Below, piece after piece: positions 43,511 to 53,107 of a stretch of DNA of 64,000 nucleotides. The stretch lies in the NCBI GenBank assembly GCA_022457065.1, contig JAJGBQ010000004.1, positions 1,488,001 to 1,552,000 of the forward strand, in the 5' to 3' direction. This DNA comes from Curvularia sp. ZM96. Its lineage: Eukaryota; Ascomycota; Dothideomycetes; Pleosporales; Pleosporaceae. The notes under the pieces were generated by a model. It ran no database searches, was not told the DNA's origin, and saw nothing but the letters and a program-made list of their open reading frames with translations. The position numbers and the translations under genes were made by a program. Position 1 is the stretch's first letter, and each line of letters opens with the position of its first letter.

Positions 43511-45901
43511 TCACTTCCTTGCCTCTCTGATCCCCCATTTTCCCACTTCTTGCATTGCCTGCTCTCCGCCTTCAGCCAATTTCTCATCCTTGAGTACACC
43601 AGCAAGACACTGCCAACCGTCCCTTCCTCCACCCCATCTCAGCACCTCATTCTTGTACAGCTCGCCGTTCTCTCTATCCAAACTGCCTTCTGGGCCATTG
43701 TGTTGAAATACATCTTTCCAAATCTTTGCTGCTAGGGCGCGATCAAACAGGTAAGAATAGTAAGTAGCACCGTATCCATACAAGTGGCCAAAGAAGCCTT
43801 GCCAGGCTGTTCCTGCAGGCTCAGGAACGGATGCATACTTGTTGTACACATCGTGGTACACCTTTGTCGAATTGAAGTTTGGGTCCGCAGCAATACGGGA
43901 GTGGTAAGCTTGATCCAGCATGCAAAGCAAGATTTGCGATTCCAATTCGGCGTACTGATTCCGGTTGTCGATGGCGAGACGGGACTCAAGAGCAGCCATG
44001 GGAACTGGTGCGTCTGTTTCCCAATGGCGGGCATACAGGGAGAGGACATGTGGACAAAACGCAAAATGCTCCATCAAGACAGAGGGTAGCTCAGCAATAT
44101 CAGTAGCACAACGAGTACCAGAGACGTTCTGGAGAGCTGTGCGGCCGAGAATCGAGTGGAGAGCATGGCCCATTTCATGGAAAAGAGTACGCACGTCGTG
44201 GATGTTGAGAAGGGTAGGTCGCTGGTGAGATGATTTGCTAAAGTCGCATATCAACGCGATAGTAGGCAGTTGGAAATAACTTTGGCGTTCGGCATTATAC
44301 GACACCGGCATGCCATCAGTGGCTGCCTCAATGGGCGAAGAGAAGCGGTGTTGCATGTGGGCTATTTCCTCCATTTCTGAAGAAAGAATCTCCCGGCTAC
44401 ACCGAAGGGTGAAGTGTGCCGGATTGGGTGTTTTGCCAGGTCGAGAGTACAAGTCACAGTAGAGCACCGCAATGTGGCCTTCCGTATCAGATATCACGTC
44501 AAGCCGGCGCACACCTTCATCCCATACTTCGCCTGGTTGTGTCTCTTTAGGCACAAAGCGCACGCCATAGAGGCGATCGAAAAGCCGAGAGATACCCTGT
44601 AGGACGGTGCCTACGGAAAAGTAGGCAGAAAGTGAATCTGGAGTGCGCTGTCTGTAATGGCCCTCCATTGTCGCCAGCATCTTTTGCGTATAGTAGAATT
44701 TGTCCCACGCATTGATACGGTCTGGAAAGTTGGACTGGTGGGCATCCCCTCTTTTCAGTTCTGTTAGTTCCTCAAGGTCAGCAAGCACAGCTGGTCGGCT
44801 GTCCTCGTATAGTGCCTTTAAGAATGTGTTGACGGCCTCTGGCGTTCGAGCCATTTTATTCTCGAGCGTCATATGGGCAAACGTCTCGTAGCCTGATGTT
44901 TCAGCCAGTTCGGCGCGCAGCTTCAACATCTTCTCCAATCGTGCAATGCTGGGTTTACTTGCTGTCCGAACAGCTTGATATGTCTCTCTGCGCACATCTG
45001 GATCTTCGACAAAGCGCAACACAGATTGCGCTTCGTGGTGCATTGTCGAAATCTTTGTTTCGCCCCATCTGGTCAAACTCTTTGCCAGATTCGGATCCAG
45101 CCCTCTGAGTCGTGTGGACTTGAATCTCAACGTCAGCGTCTCGGGTGCCATCCCTTCGACAAACTGATTCCCAACTTCTGCAATCTCGCCACTCAGGTCT
45201 ACCAGCTTCTCGCGAGTCTTGTCATCCGAGCCAATGCCAAATCTTGCAAAATCCTCCATTAATATTCTTGCAACGATGCGCTCTTCCTCGCTCCAGGTAT
45301 CGTATACTTCGGGCATCTCAGAGGCTTTCTTTAGCTGGTCGTATAGCACTGGCGTCGTGTTCAGCTGGTTCATATACTGAAACACAGTCGAGTATGCCTT
45401 GACTGCCATGGCCTGGAACTTGCGATCCGGATGTGTGCCTCGCACAAAGTCGGCCAAGTCGATGACCCGACATAGCAGGTCGCTGAGCTTGTCAAGATCT
45501 TTGACTATGACTTTGTAATCGTGGATCGACTGTGCTGCCGCCACCTTCTGCACGACAGCATTGCAGCGTTGTATCGTTATGGTAACGAAGTCGACAAAGC
45601 CTTCAGGGTGGGTAAGATATTTGTTGCCTATGATTCCAGCCGGCTGGCCCTTTTGCGAGGCGCGTTTGAATCCATCCCAGAAAGAGGCGCTATCGAAGAC
45701 CTTACGTAGGGCGTCGTCGTCAGTCTTTCCGCTGGTAGTGAGGCCGTTAAGAGACGAGGGGGGCAGCGCAGGGTCGTGTGCTTTGGTGGCGGCGGCGGCG
45801 AATGTCGAGTTGAAACGGCGTTGGCGCTGCGACTGCTGGAGACAGCGCTGACAGACCCAGGGCGAGGTTGGCGTCCTTGTGCGCGCGAGCCGCTTAAGCA
45901 T
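43511..45901 (-). CDS. OCT1: Mitochondrial intermediate peptidase OCT1
   Basis: Single exon, 796 residues from the ATG at 45901. This M3 metallopeptidase removes an octapeptide from imported mitochondrial precursors. The N-terminus is a mitochondrial presequence (MLKRLARTRTPTSPWVCQRC, Arg-rich, no acidic residues). Landmarks include LFDSASFWDGFK-like segment, DLADFVRGTHPDRKF, YETFAHMTLENKMARTPEAV, GTVLQGISRLFDRLYGVRF, and the zinc site LFHEMGHALHS with HEMGH at about 575-579 and the downstream Glu in ELPSVLMEHF. Full length for fungal OCT1. It is divergent from MIC27. Confidence 0.96.
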   Translation of the reverse strand: MLKRLARTRTPTSPWVCQRCLQQSQRQRRFNSTFAAAATKAHDPALPPSSLNGLTTSGKTDDDALRKVFDSASFWDGFKRASQKGQPAGIIGNKYLTHPEGFVDFVTITIQRCNAVVQKVAAAQSIHDYKVIVKDLDKLSDLLCRVIDLADFVRGTHPDRKFQAMAVKAYSTVFQYMNQLNTTPVLYDQLKKASEMPEVYDTWSEEERIVARILMEDFARFGIGSDDKTREKLVDLSGEIAEVGNQFVEGMAPETLTLRFKSTRLRGLDPNLAKSLTRWGETKISTMHHEAQSVLRFVEDPDVRRETYQAVRTASKPSIARLEKMLKLRAELAETSGYETFAHMTLENKMARTPEAVNTFLKALYEDSRPAVLADLEELTELKRGDAHQSNFPDRINAWDKFYYTQKMLATMEGHYRQRTPDSLSAYFSVGTVLQGISRLFDRLYGVRFVPKETQPGEVWDEGVRRLDVISDTEGHIAVLYCDLYSRPGKTPNPAHFTLRCSREILSSEMEEIAHMQHRFSSPIEAATDGMPVSYNAERQSYFQLPTIALICDFSKSSHQRPTLLNIHDVRTLFHEMGHALHSILGRTALQNVSGTRCATDIAELPSVLMEHFAFCPHVLSLYARHWETDAPVPMAALESRLAIDNRNQYAELESQILLCMLDQAYHSRIAADPNFNSTKVYHDVYNKYASVPEPAGTAWQGFFGHLYGYGATYYSYLFDRALAAKIWKDVFQHNGPEGSLDRENGELYKNEVLRWGGGRDGWQCLAGVLKDEKLAEGGEQAMQEVGKWGIREARK

Positions 45902-46091
45902 ATTGCGTGGTGGCACAAGTGAAGGCTGGCTGGCTGCACTGGAGGGCAGAGACGAACGATGTCATCGGTAAGCCGAGGACGGGCGGGATTCCTGCGGCGC
46001 TCGCACGGCCGCTTCCGCATCTTCAGAAGCTCAACATCAGAAGTTGGCACACGGCCAGTCTCCCATCCATTGCGTCTGCCCCACGCCCGAC
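45902..46091. promoter_or_regulatory. 190-bp shared promoter of OCT1 and MIC27
   Basis: Two nuclear genes for mitochondrial proteins diverge from a gap of only 190 bp between ATGs, so the promoters must overlap. Confidence 0.5.
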
Positions 46092-46981
46092 ATGGCTTTT
46101 AGACCGCTGCTACGGCAGGTAAGTAGACTCGAGATGCTAGCCAGGTTTGCCTTCTGATGTCTTGCAGCGCGCCGTCGTCCCCACCATGGCCGCCCTCTCG
46201 GCCACTGCAATCTTCGCTCCTCGCACCGTATACGCCGAAGAGCGCCAGGAAGACTACTCGGTATGTGCCACTGTCCAGTGTCTCTGCCAAATATTTGTGA
46301 AAAAAAAAAAGGAGCGCTTCGAATGCACACGCGACTCTGTACTGACACGGCCTTAAGAACCGCAAGCCAATCTACGATGATATGCCCATCGATACCACTG
46401 CGCCTACTGCTCCCTCCCTGACTGAGCCATCACGCCCTGCTCCATCTGAAGAGCCAGCATACCGTCCGACACCTACTGATCGCCTGGCTGTCCAGATCGG
46501 CCGTGCGCGCATGGCTTTGTACGAGCAAGCCGTCCGCGGCGAAAAGGCCGTTGATAATGCTCTCACTGAGACGCTGCGCCTCGAGCACTCCTTCACAAGT
46601 ACCATCCGCTCATTAGCCCCACCAAAGGATTCGGGCGAGAAGGTCTTGCCCGGCGCTCTGTACGTGCTCGTCGCCTCCATGGCCGGATCTATTGTCACGC
46701 GCAACCGTAACTTCCTCCTCCGGGCTTCCGTCCCCGTTGCCGTTGGTATTACCGCTGCGAAAGTTGTGCTGCCCATCACCTCGAAGAATGTGGGCGATCT
46801 TATCTGGACCTACGAGGAGCGATACCCTGTCATTGCCGACACACACCTACGCATGAAGAACAGGATCTCGCAGTTCATCGAGACAGGAAAGGCACACGCT
46901 CAGGGTACAGTTGGTGCGGTCGAGGGAAAACTCGCGGATACCAGGGAAAGCTTGGAGGACTGGGTCAAGAAAGGCCGGTAA
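46092..46981 (+). CDS. MICOS subunit MIC26/MIC27 (apolipoprotein O-like)
   Basis: Three exons (46092-46118, 46168-46260, 46358-46981) give 247 residues. MIC27-type proteins sit in the inner membrane and stabilise cristae junctions. The N-terminus (MAFRPLLRQRAVVPTMAAL) is a mitochondrial targeting sequence. The conserved part starts NRKPIYDD, continues with TPTDRLAVQIGRARMALYEQ and LEHSFTSTIRSLAPPKDSGEKVLPGALYVLVASMAGSI-type membrane helix, then SVPVAVGITAAKVVLPITSKNVGDLIWTYEER, and ends in an amphipathic tail. These are family signatures of apolipoprotein O. Intron 2 contains a run of 11 adenines (46300-46310). The gene converges on the BTB-RING gene. Confidence 0.91.
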
Positions 46982-47196
46982 ATCACATGTTGGCAAAAGC
47001 TTTTTGGCATGAGCACTTGTACATTAGCGCATCGGTCTAGATGGGACACCCGTTTTCAGGCAATGTGGATTGCTATCTTCTTGTTCATCGTCTCCCTCTC
47101 GCCTTCCTTGCCTTCCTCCCATTGGTAACCTTGCATCCACGAGCTACGTTCAGAATCCTTGAACTGCATTGTCGTGTGCCCAAGGTTAGCTGTACT

Positions 47197-48104
47197 TTAA
47201 GTCTCCACGACGTTTGCATCTTCTTCGGATAAATATGCCGCCAACATCCTTCGGTCCCTGTCCTTTTCGATCCGGCGTGACAGTAGAGCTTGTGCAATGT
47301 CGATGATGAACTCGGGATGGTATTTCCAATCCAAGTTTGGTGGATTTTCCTGGGCTAGGTAGAGATCGACAAGGAATTTTCGGGCTGCTGAATTTTCCCT
47401 AGTGTACAAGTACGTATCATCAATATTCTTATATTCAAGTGCTGCCCTGGCGGATTTCTTATCTCTAATAATCTTCTTCCGGACTGCTTTGAGAAAAGGT
47501 TCATCCTCGAGTAGTCCGCCAAATGTGTTACTTCGAAGCAGTGATAAGTAAGCGTCGGGACCGTCTTCTTCGTCGACGGTAACGGATCCAGTGTATAGCC
47601 AGTGCATGTATAGGTTGAAACAGGCACTGGGAAAATATTCCGTTGGCCTGTTACTCTCTACATCATTGTATGTGTGAGGCGCTTGCCATTCTGCGCGGCA
47701 TAGTGGACACGTTTGTTCAGTAGGCAGCCAATTTGCAAGACATTCGGTATGCATATTCTGGCCACAGGTTGTACAATAGCAGATCGGTGCAAATCCAGAG
47801 AGACCATCGGTGCATATCGAGCATTGTCCGTCGATGGCTTTACGACCTTTCTGTAACCGATCCTTGAAGTAGTTTGAGTTCGAGCAGAGCAGATCTTCGT
47901 GAATCGCGAATGGTGTCTTTCTTGACCCGACGTGGATTATAACAAGCTTATGACCGAATCTGGAAGGTTTGTTAGTCATGGATGGAAAGGTACGTAGAGA
48001 TCGACTTACCGGGTAGACCTGCGCGTGATTTTGCCTGTTGTGTTGCGTGCTGCGGTTTGTGTAGGCTTGCGTGTAGCAGCTCGGCTCATTGGTGGTCTTG
48101 CCAT
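47197..48104 (-). CDS. BTB/POZ protein with a RING-like finger inserted in the BTB domain
   Basis: Two exons (48104-48010 and 47959-47197) give 285 residues. A short Arg/Thr-rich N-terminus precedes the first half of a fungal BTB domain, about residues 34-70 (KLVIIHVGSRKTPFAIHEDLL, then CSNSNYFKDRL). Residues 78-119 are a zinc finger with Cys78-x2-Cys81, Cys94-x2-Cys97, His102-x2-Cys105 and Cys116-x2-Cys119, closed by PLCRAEW, as in RING-type E3 ligases. The BTB domain then resumes near 143 (SACFNLYMHWLYTGSV) and a helical C-terminus follows. The acceptor ACTAACAAACCTTCCAG proves the upstream exon; an ATG inside that intron is not the start. A protein that is both cullin-3 adaptor-like and RING E3-like is unusual. 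No nuclear signal is evident beyond the basic N-terminus. Confidence 0.85.
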
Positions 48105-48273
48105 TCTTGTAACAACGCTTGCGTGGAGGAAGGTTGGTAACAAAATATCAAAGAGGAGTCTGAAGCTTAAGTGTAAGTGCGGCAAAGTAAGAGGCCACGG
48201 TAGAAGGTAAATGTTAGAAGGTAAAGGTGAAGATGAGTACGTCAGTGGGAAACCATCTAATCGTGAGCGCTTG

Positions 48274-48294
48274 TGAGGTGTGAGGTGTGAGGTG
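48274..48294. repeat. Three tandem copies of a 7-bp unit (GTGAGGT)
   Basis: GTGAGGT is repeated three times perfectly in the 293-bp gap between the BTB-RING gene and the next gene on the other strand. It may be a binding-site array or a simple slippage product. Confidence 0.7.
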
Positions 48295-48397
48295 AGATAC
48301 ATCAACTCCGAGCTCCAATTGTAAGTGAATAGTGATATCTTGACTCTTGCTCAAACCTGCCAGAACAGATTGCACGTGGCAAACGGACAATACCATC

Positions 48398-48841
48398 ATG
48401 GTCGAACAGCATTGCATGTCAAATTATGGTCATGAGCCATGCGTCCTGGATATTGATACAATGAGACTACTCGTGAACTACGGTTTTACAGATATGCAAG
48501 GCTTTCCTGTGTGGAAGTTCCAGTTACCAAAGAGTGGATTGAATGGCCGTTCAGATTTAGTATGCGCAAAAGATTTTGAAGCCAATAAGCTGCCAGCAGT
48601 GCTAGCCGTGGATATGGCGAAAACAGAAGCAATAAACATTTGGCCGAATAGGGCATTGCCTGTGTTGAGTTTGGACTCGATTGGTGAGCGTGACAAATGC
48701 ATGACAAAGGGTCCGCAGGTAAAGTGCTGGCAGGATATTTCAGCTCAAGCCAGGGTAAGGGATGCGAGATGTGTACTGTCTGCTCTGCGTGCCGACACTA
48801 GTTTCATTTGGATATGGTCTAATGTGAAGCCAAGATACTAA
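48398..48841 (+). CDS. Possible orphan protein, 147 residues
   Basis: Unrecognised, intronless. The frame runs 147 codons from the ATG at 48398 to the TAA at 48839. Composition is protein-like (hydrophobic core segments such as LPAVLAVDMAKTEAINIWP, then ALPVLSLDSIGERD) with seven Cys and no signal peptide. The 3' end, FIWIWSNVKPRY, is hydrophobic. It starts 293 bp from the divergent BTB-RING gene. With no family and no intron evidence it may be a chance frame. Confidence 0.33.
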   Translation: MVEQHCMSNYGHEPCVLDIDTMRLLVNYGFTDMQGFPVWKFQLPKSGLNGRSDLVCAKDFEANKLPAVLAVDMAKTEAINIWPNRALPVLSLDSIGERDKCMTKGPQVKCWQDISAQARVRDARCVLSALRADTSFIWIWSNVKPRY

Positions 48842-49747
48842 AACCTTATCGTGGTTGAGTTCCTCGCTAATTGTAAAAAAAATATGACTTACGTATGCTA
48901 ACGAGCAGACCTGAATTAGAGAGGATTTAGCATGTCTTTAAAGCCTTGGGTTTTGTCACTTGGAAAGGTGCCAAAATAGGGTGGTTATCGTGACACCTTG
49001 TAGTACTTGGCAGTCAGCCAGGATGACATTTTGGCGTTCTCTCTCCATCAACCCGGTGAGGCGGTCGGCGCGCCGACGGTGTCTTTTGAATACGACCGCC
49101 TCACCGCATCGCCGAAGTCGCCGAGGTGCTGCATATCGTACGTGAATGGATGGCCATGATGACAGCAAGGACAGTATACGCAGGAGGCGTTAATACATGT
49201 GCTGACATGCACTGGCTGCAAGGTCTTCGGAAAATTCTTTCGGATTTGCTAGAGACGAACACCCTAAGGCCGCAACTAGGCGGAACAAGCCCCGACCACA
49301 GGACTGGGTCAGAATACCAAGACGCAGGATAGTGAGCAGAGCTGTCGAGGGACGTCAGGGCAGGGCCGGGGAAATGCAAGGCGTATCGTCGTGGGTGCAC
49401 CCGAGGGAGTGGCAAGCTGCCATGCAATGTGTCGGATGGGAGGACGCGTAGCCAAAGCCACGCGGGCGGTAGCTGACAGGACGAGGCGCCAGAGTGCTTG
49501 TCATTCGACACGGTGTCGTGGGGCCAACCGCTGGCAGACGAGCGGTGGAGGTTCGGATTGTTGCGGGGTTCGCTGGGCCCGGCCTTAGCGCAGGACGGTC
49601 CCGCCCTGGCGTGGCTCTCGGCGTGACGGGCGCCTCCAAGGCCAGGGCCTTGGGAACGACATGCCGCTCCGCTGGGTTTCGCCTCCTCCTCGACAAGACT
49701 CGTCCAGAGTCAAATAGCGCACCCGTAGCGCATCGCAACAGCCCACC
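48842..49747. other. Intergenic region, no supported gene
   Basis: About 900 bp upstream of the LaeA-like gene. The proximal 400 bp are GC-rich and stop-poor on both strands, which yields long random frames. No binding site is evident. Confidence 0.45.
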
Positions 49748-51334
49748 ATGGCTGCCTCTGCGCCCGACCAGCTGCGCCAGGATAAGCCGCTACGCCCTCT
49801 GTCCAGTGCCACGGATCTCACCGACTTCACACACTCGACCCTGGAGCCTGATGTATGTCAAACACCCGCACGCCCCGCCGCGCCGCCCTGCCTGCGACAA
49901 GCACTGCCAGCTAATTGCGAACCTCTAGTCGGATCCCCAGTCAGACGACTACGCCAACTCGTACGTTGCCTTCTGCCCGTGTGCTCCTACAGCTATGCCC
50001 AACTCACACGCCACCCAGCGAGATACAAAGCCTCACGCCAAGCATCTTCGATTATGTCAAGAAATATGGCAGGACGTACCATGGATACCGGGCTGGCGGT
50101 AAGTGTAGACATTCTCGACGGCTTTCGCTGTGGTCCCAGCTAATTCTTGCCAGCCTATCCTTTCCCCAACGACGCGGTACGTGTCGCTGCAGTAGTCCCT
50201 ACAATACCAATCGGACCGTCACTGATTATCTGATCCCCAGCCTGAGATAGAGCGCTTGGACATGCAGCACGTTATTCTCACAGCCCTGTTCCACCAGAGA
50301 AATTACCTCGCACCGTTGAAGCTGAAACGGCCGAAGAGGATGCTTGACATTGGTTGCGGCACCGGCAAGTGGTGCTTCGAAATGGGTACGTTGATCGACC
50401 GCCAAGTAGCAGCAAGAGCCCTAACAATCGATAGCGAACGAGTTCCCAAAATGCCGGGTAGGTCTGTCGTATCCTCCTCTGGAACTAATCTGACAAAGGA
50501 ATAGGTCGAAGGCATCGATCTGTCCCCGATCCAGCCAAAGATGTAAGCCGCGCATTGTCCACCAAAGTCGAGCGCAAACTAATGCTAACTTGCAACAGCT
50601 CTTGCGAAAATGTCGACTTCTTCATGGACGACATCACCCGTCCCGAATGGTGGCATTGTACGCAGCCATACGACTATATTCACACACGCATGTCCCTTGG
50701 TATCTTCAATGATTTCCGCGAAATCATCCAGAAAGGCTTCAATAACCTCAATCCTGGAGGATGGATGGAGTCGCAGGAGCTTTACCCAAAGGTCTACTGC
50801 AATGATGGAACAATGCCTCCCGACTACCCGCTTCTTGATTGGACAGCAAACGAAGATGATGCAGCCATGCGCCTAGGCCGGCCCTTGCGCATTGCCAACA
50901 AGCTGAAGCGGTGGTACGAACAAGCGGGTTTCGTTGACGTACATGAGGAGATATTCGCTATCCCCGTGAACTCCTGGCCAAAGGATGAGCGGATGAAGGT
51001 GCTTGGAAAATGGTTCTACTGGAATATGTGCGCCGGTGTACACGCATGGTCCATTGAGTACTTTGTTACTGCATTGGGGTGGTCGCCCGCTGAAGTGGAG
51101 GTTTACCTTGCACACTTGCGAACTGCGCTTGCAGATAAGTCCGTACATGCGTACTACAAGGTGTACGTTATCCCAATCCGTATGAACTTGCCTGTGAGTT
51201 TCAAGCTGATCTTTGCTAGGTATGTCGTCTGGGGTCGTAAGCCTCGCCCTGACGAACCACCGAGTAAGACGCCGAAACCGCCAGACTGGCCGCAACCACC
51301 AGGCGACGACGGCGCATCGTATATGTCTTGCTAG
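49748..51334 (+). CDS. LaeA-like SAM-dependent methyltransferase (nine exons)
   Basis: Nine exons: 49748-49852, 49929-49960, 50019-50098, 50154-50176, 50241-50385, 50435-50457, 50505-50542, 50599-51162 and 51220-51334, giving 374 residues. Exons 2, 4, 6 and 7 are only 32, 23, 23 and 38 nt, yet the frame closes. The protein begins with a low-complexity N-terminus, then YGRTYHGYRAG and AYPFPNDAPEIERLDMQH, a block seen in the LaeA/TAM family. SAM motif I is RMLDIGCGTGKWCFEMA, followed by VEGIDLSPIQP and FFMDDITRPEWWH. The C-terminus is Pro-rich after KVYVVWGRKP. LaeA itself is a velvet-complex regulator of secondary metabolism; this is one of many LaeA-like paralogs, so the role is open. The last intron (57 nt) is in frame. 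Confidence 0.87.
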
Positions 51335-53107
51335 CGTTTGGGATCAGGCGTTTAGGTGCTTTGAGGAGTCGCTCGCCGCTGTCGGTTCGCCGGGCATTTG
51401 ATCCACAGGCCAAGGCCCGTGGTGTTAGTTCTTTCTTCTGGGATATGGAGGTTCTCTGCTTTCCTTCACACGTAATTTTATGTGGGCCTTTTGTCGACTG
51501 AAAAACAAGCTCTTTGCAGCTTGAGCGGGCTCGCCAAATTTGTCCAACAGACGTACGGTCATGATCTATTAGGGTCTCTGACACCATGTGTCATTTCTGA
51601 TACCTTGCAATTGCAGACAATGCTTGAGCAGATTGCTCAAATGTCTCGGATGTCTCACACATGTCTCTCCTCTTTGCTGGTGATGTGCCTCTTTGTGATC
51701 TATGCTCGATTCTTGTTACGTCTTCTTGCGGTACTAGCTGTTTTGTCTTGTGTAAGTTCTTCGTGAATGCACAATGAACGTCGGTGAGTGGTAATGTGGA
51801 TAATCCTGCAGCAACTGAGGGCGACAAACTAGCCTGCCAGGACCTAGATTATCAGTAATCTACGACTCAGAGTATTGAAACTCGATTTCTTGTAGTGTTA
51901 TGAAATATCAGGTTGTCGAACTTACATATGACTATCCACTGGTTGTTATGCGTGTCTGGTTGAGCAGTGTCAGTAACACTTTTTCATTGTGTGTCTCACC
52001 CCATTGATGCCTTTCATCCTCATAGTGTAGTGCATAGCGAAACAAAGGATGTATACACAGGACAGCTCTCAGAAGCTTATGACATGGTGTGATATATCAA
52101 GTGGCAGGTGCAGACAACAGCTTGTTCAACTAGACAGTCGCGACTGGACCATCATACTATGACTGTGCAACAATATCCCCTCTACGCCTGATGAAATGAG
52201 AGCCAAATCATGGTAATAATCTTCTAAAGGAAAACACCTGTCCTGGGGCAACATCATCCCCATGGTTTCCCTGTCCTGCTCATGAGCATGCTCTACTATC
52301 CAACTCCCCAACCTCACTTTGTACATTGAACGCCCATGATACTGCCATTTCAATATGCGCTCTCCAAGAAGTTAGCTTTCACAAGCCCATAGTCACTTTG
52401 TCTTGCGTGTGAGACCCTCCGTTTGCTTGTCCCCACCCCCAGGCACCCACGCGCTCACGCGCTCCCACACCGCGCTCTCTCACTATCCTACCTTTACTGC
52501 CTCATCCATATATATCGCAATAATCCCCATCCTACCATCAGACAAAACCTCCTCCTCTTAGCAATCTCGGGTGGGCTCCTAGCACGATACCTTGGGACTT
52601 AGGGAAGCGATCAATCAGGCTTCAAAAAAAAAGAGAAAAAAGATACATAGATTCGAATCCAGCCAAAGCCGAAGCCATATAGTCTACTTAGACAAAAAAG
52701 AAAAGAAAAGAAAAAACAGAATGGCTGGAAAAAAACATAAAAAAAACATGAAAAAAAAAACTGCCCCTACAGAACCAGGTGTCGTAAGTTGGGCTACGCA
52801 GCTAGGGGGGTGCATGTTCGACTGCAGTCGGCATGTGCTGGAGTAGCAAATGCGCGGGGGAGAGATGGTTTATCTGATATACTTTTTTTTGCTGTTGTTC
52901 TTTACTTTTTAGCTTGTAGTGAGAGGGAAGTGAATGCATACACATTAGCTAAGCCTCACTTGGCGGTGAGTAGCAACAAAGCCCACAACTACACTGACCT
53001 TTTGCATAGGAAGAGAGGGACATGACAAGACAGCAGGGCGGAAGATTAGACATAGTAGTTGAAAAGCATGAGTAGCAAAGAGAGTGTCGAGCACTGGTAC
53101 AAAGAAC
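51335..53107. other. Long convergent intergenic region, no supported gene
   Basis: 1.8 kb between the LaeA-like gene and the 3' end of GPI1. It has a CT-rich patch around 52400-52500 and an A-rich low-complexity block (listed separately). Open frames in the A-rich block give Lys-rich nonsense. Nothing else is seen. Confidence 0.45.
52624..52760. repeat. A-rich (purine) low-complexity tract
   Basis: Repeated A-runs and AAAAG units on the plus strand, in three clusters at 52624-52642, 52691-52718 and 52729-52760. Confidence 0.8.

Noticed and set aside
47960..47979. ATG starting MTNKPSR as the start of the BTB-RING gene
   Set aside because: It lies in the branch-site and acceptor sequence (ACTAACAAACCTTCCAG); splicing to the upstream exon restores a better N-terminus.
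52651..52671. TTCGAAT sequence resembling a tRNA T-loop
   Set aside because: Flanks do not form a T stem and no A-box or acceptor stem pairs with it.
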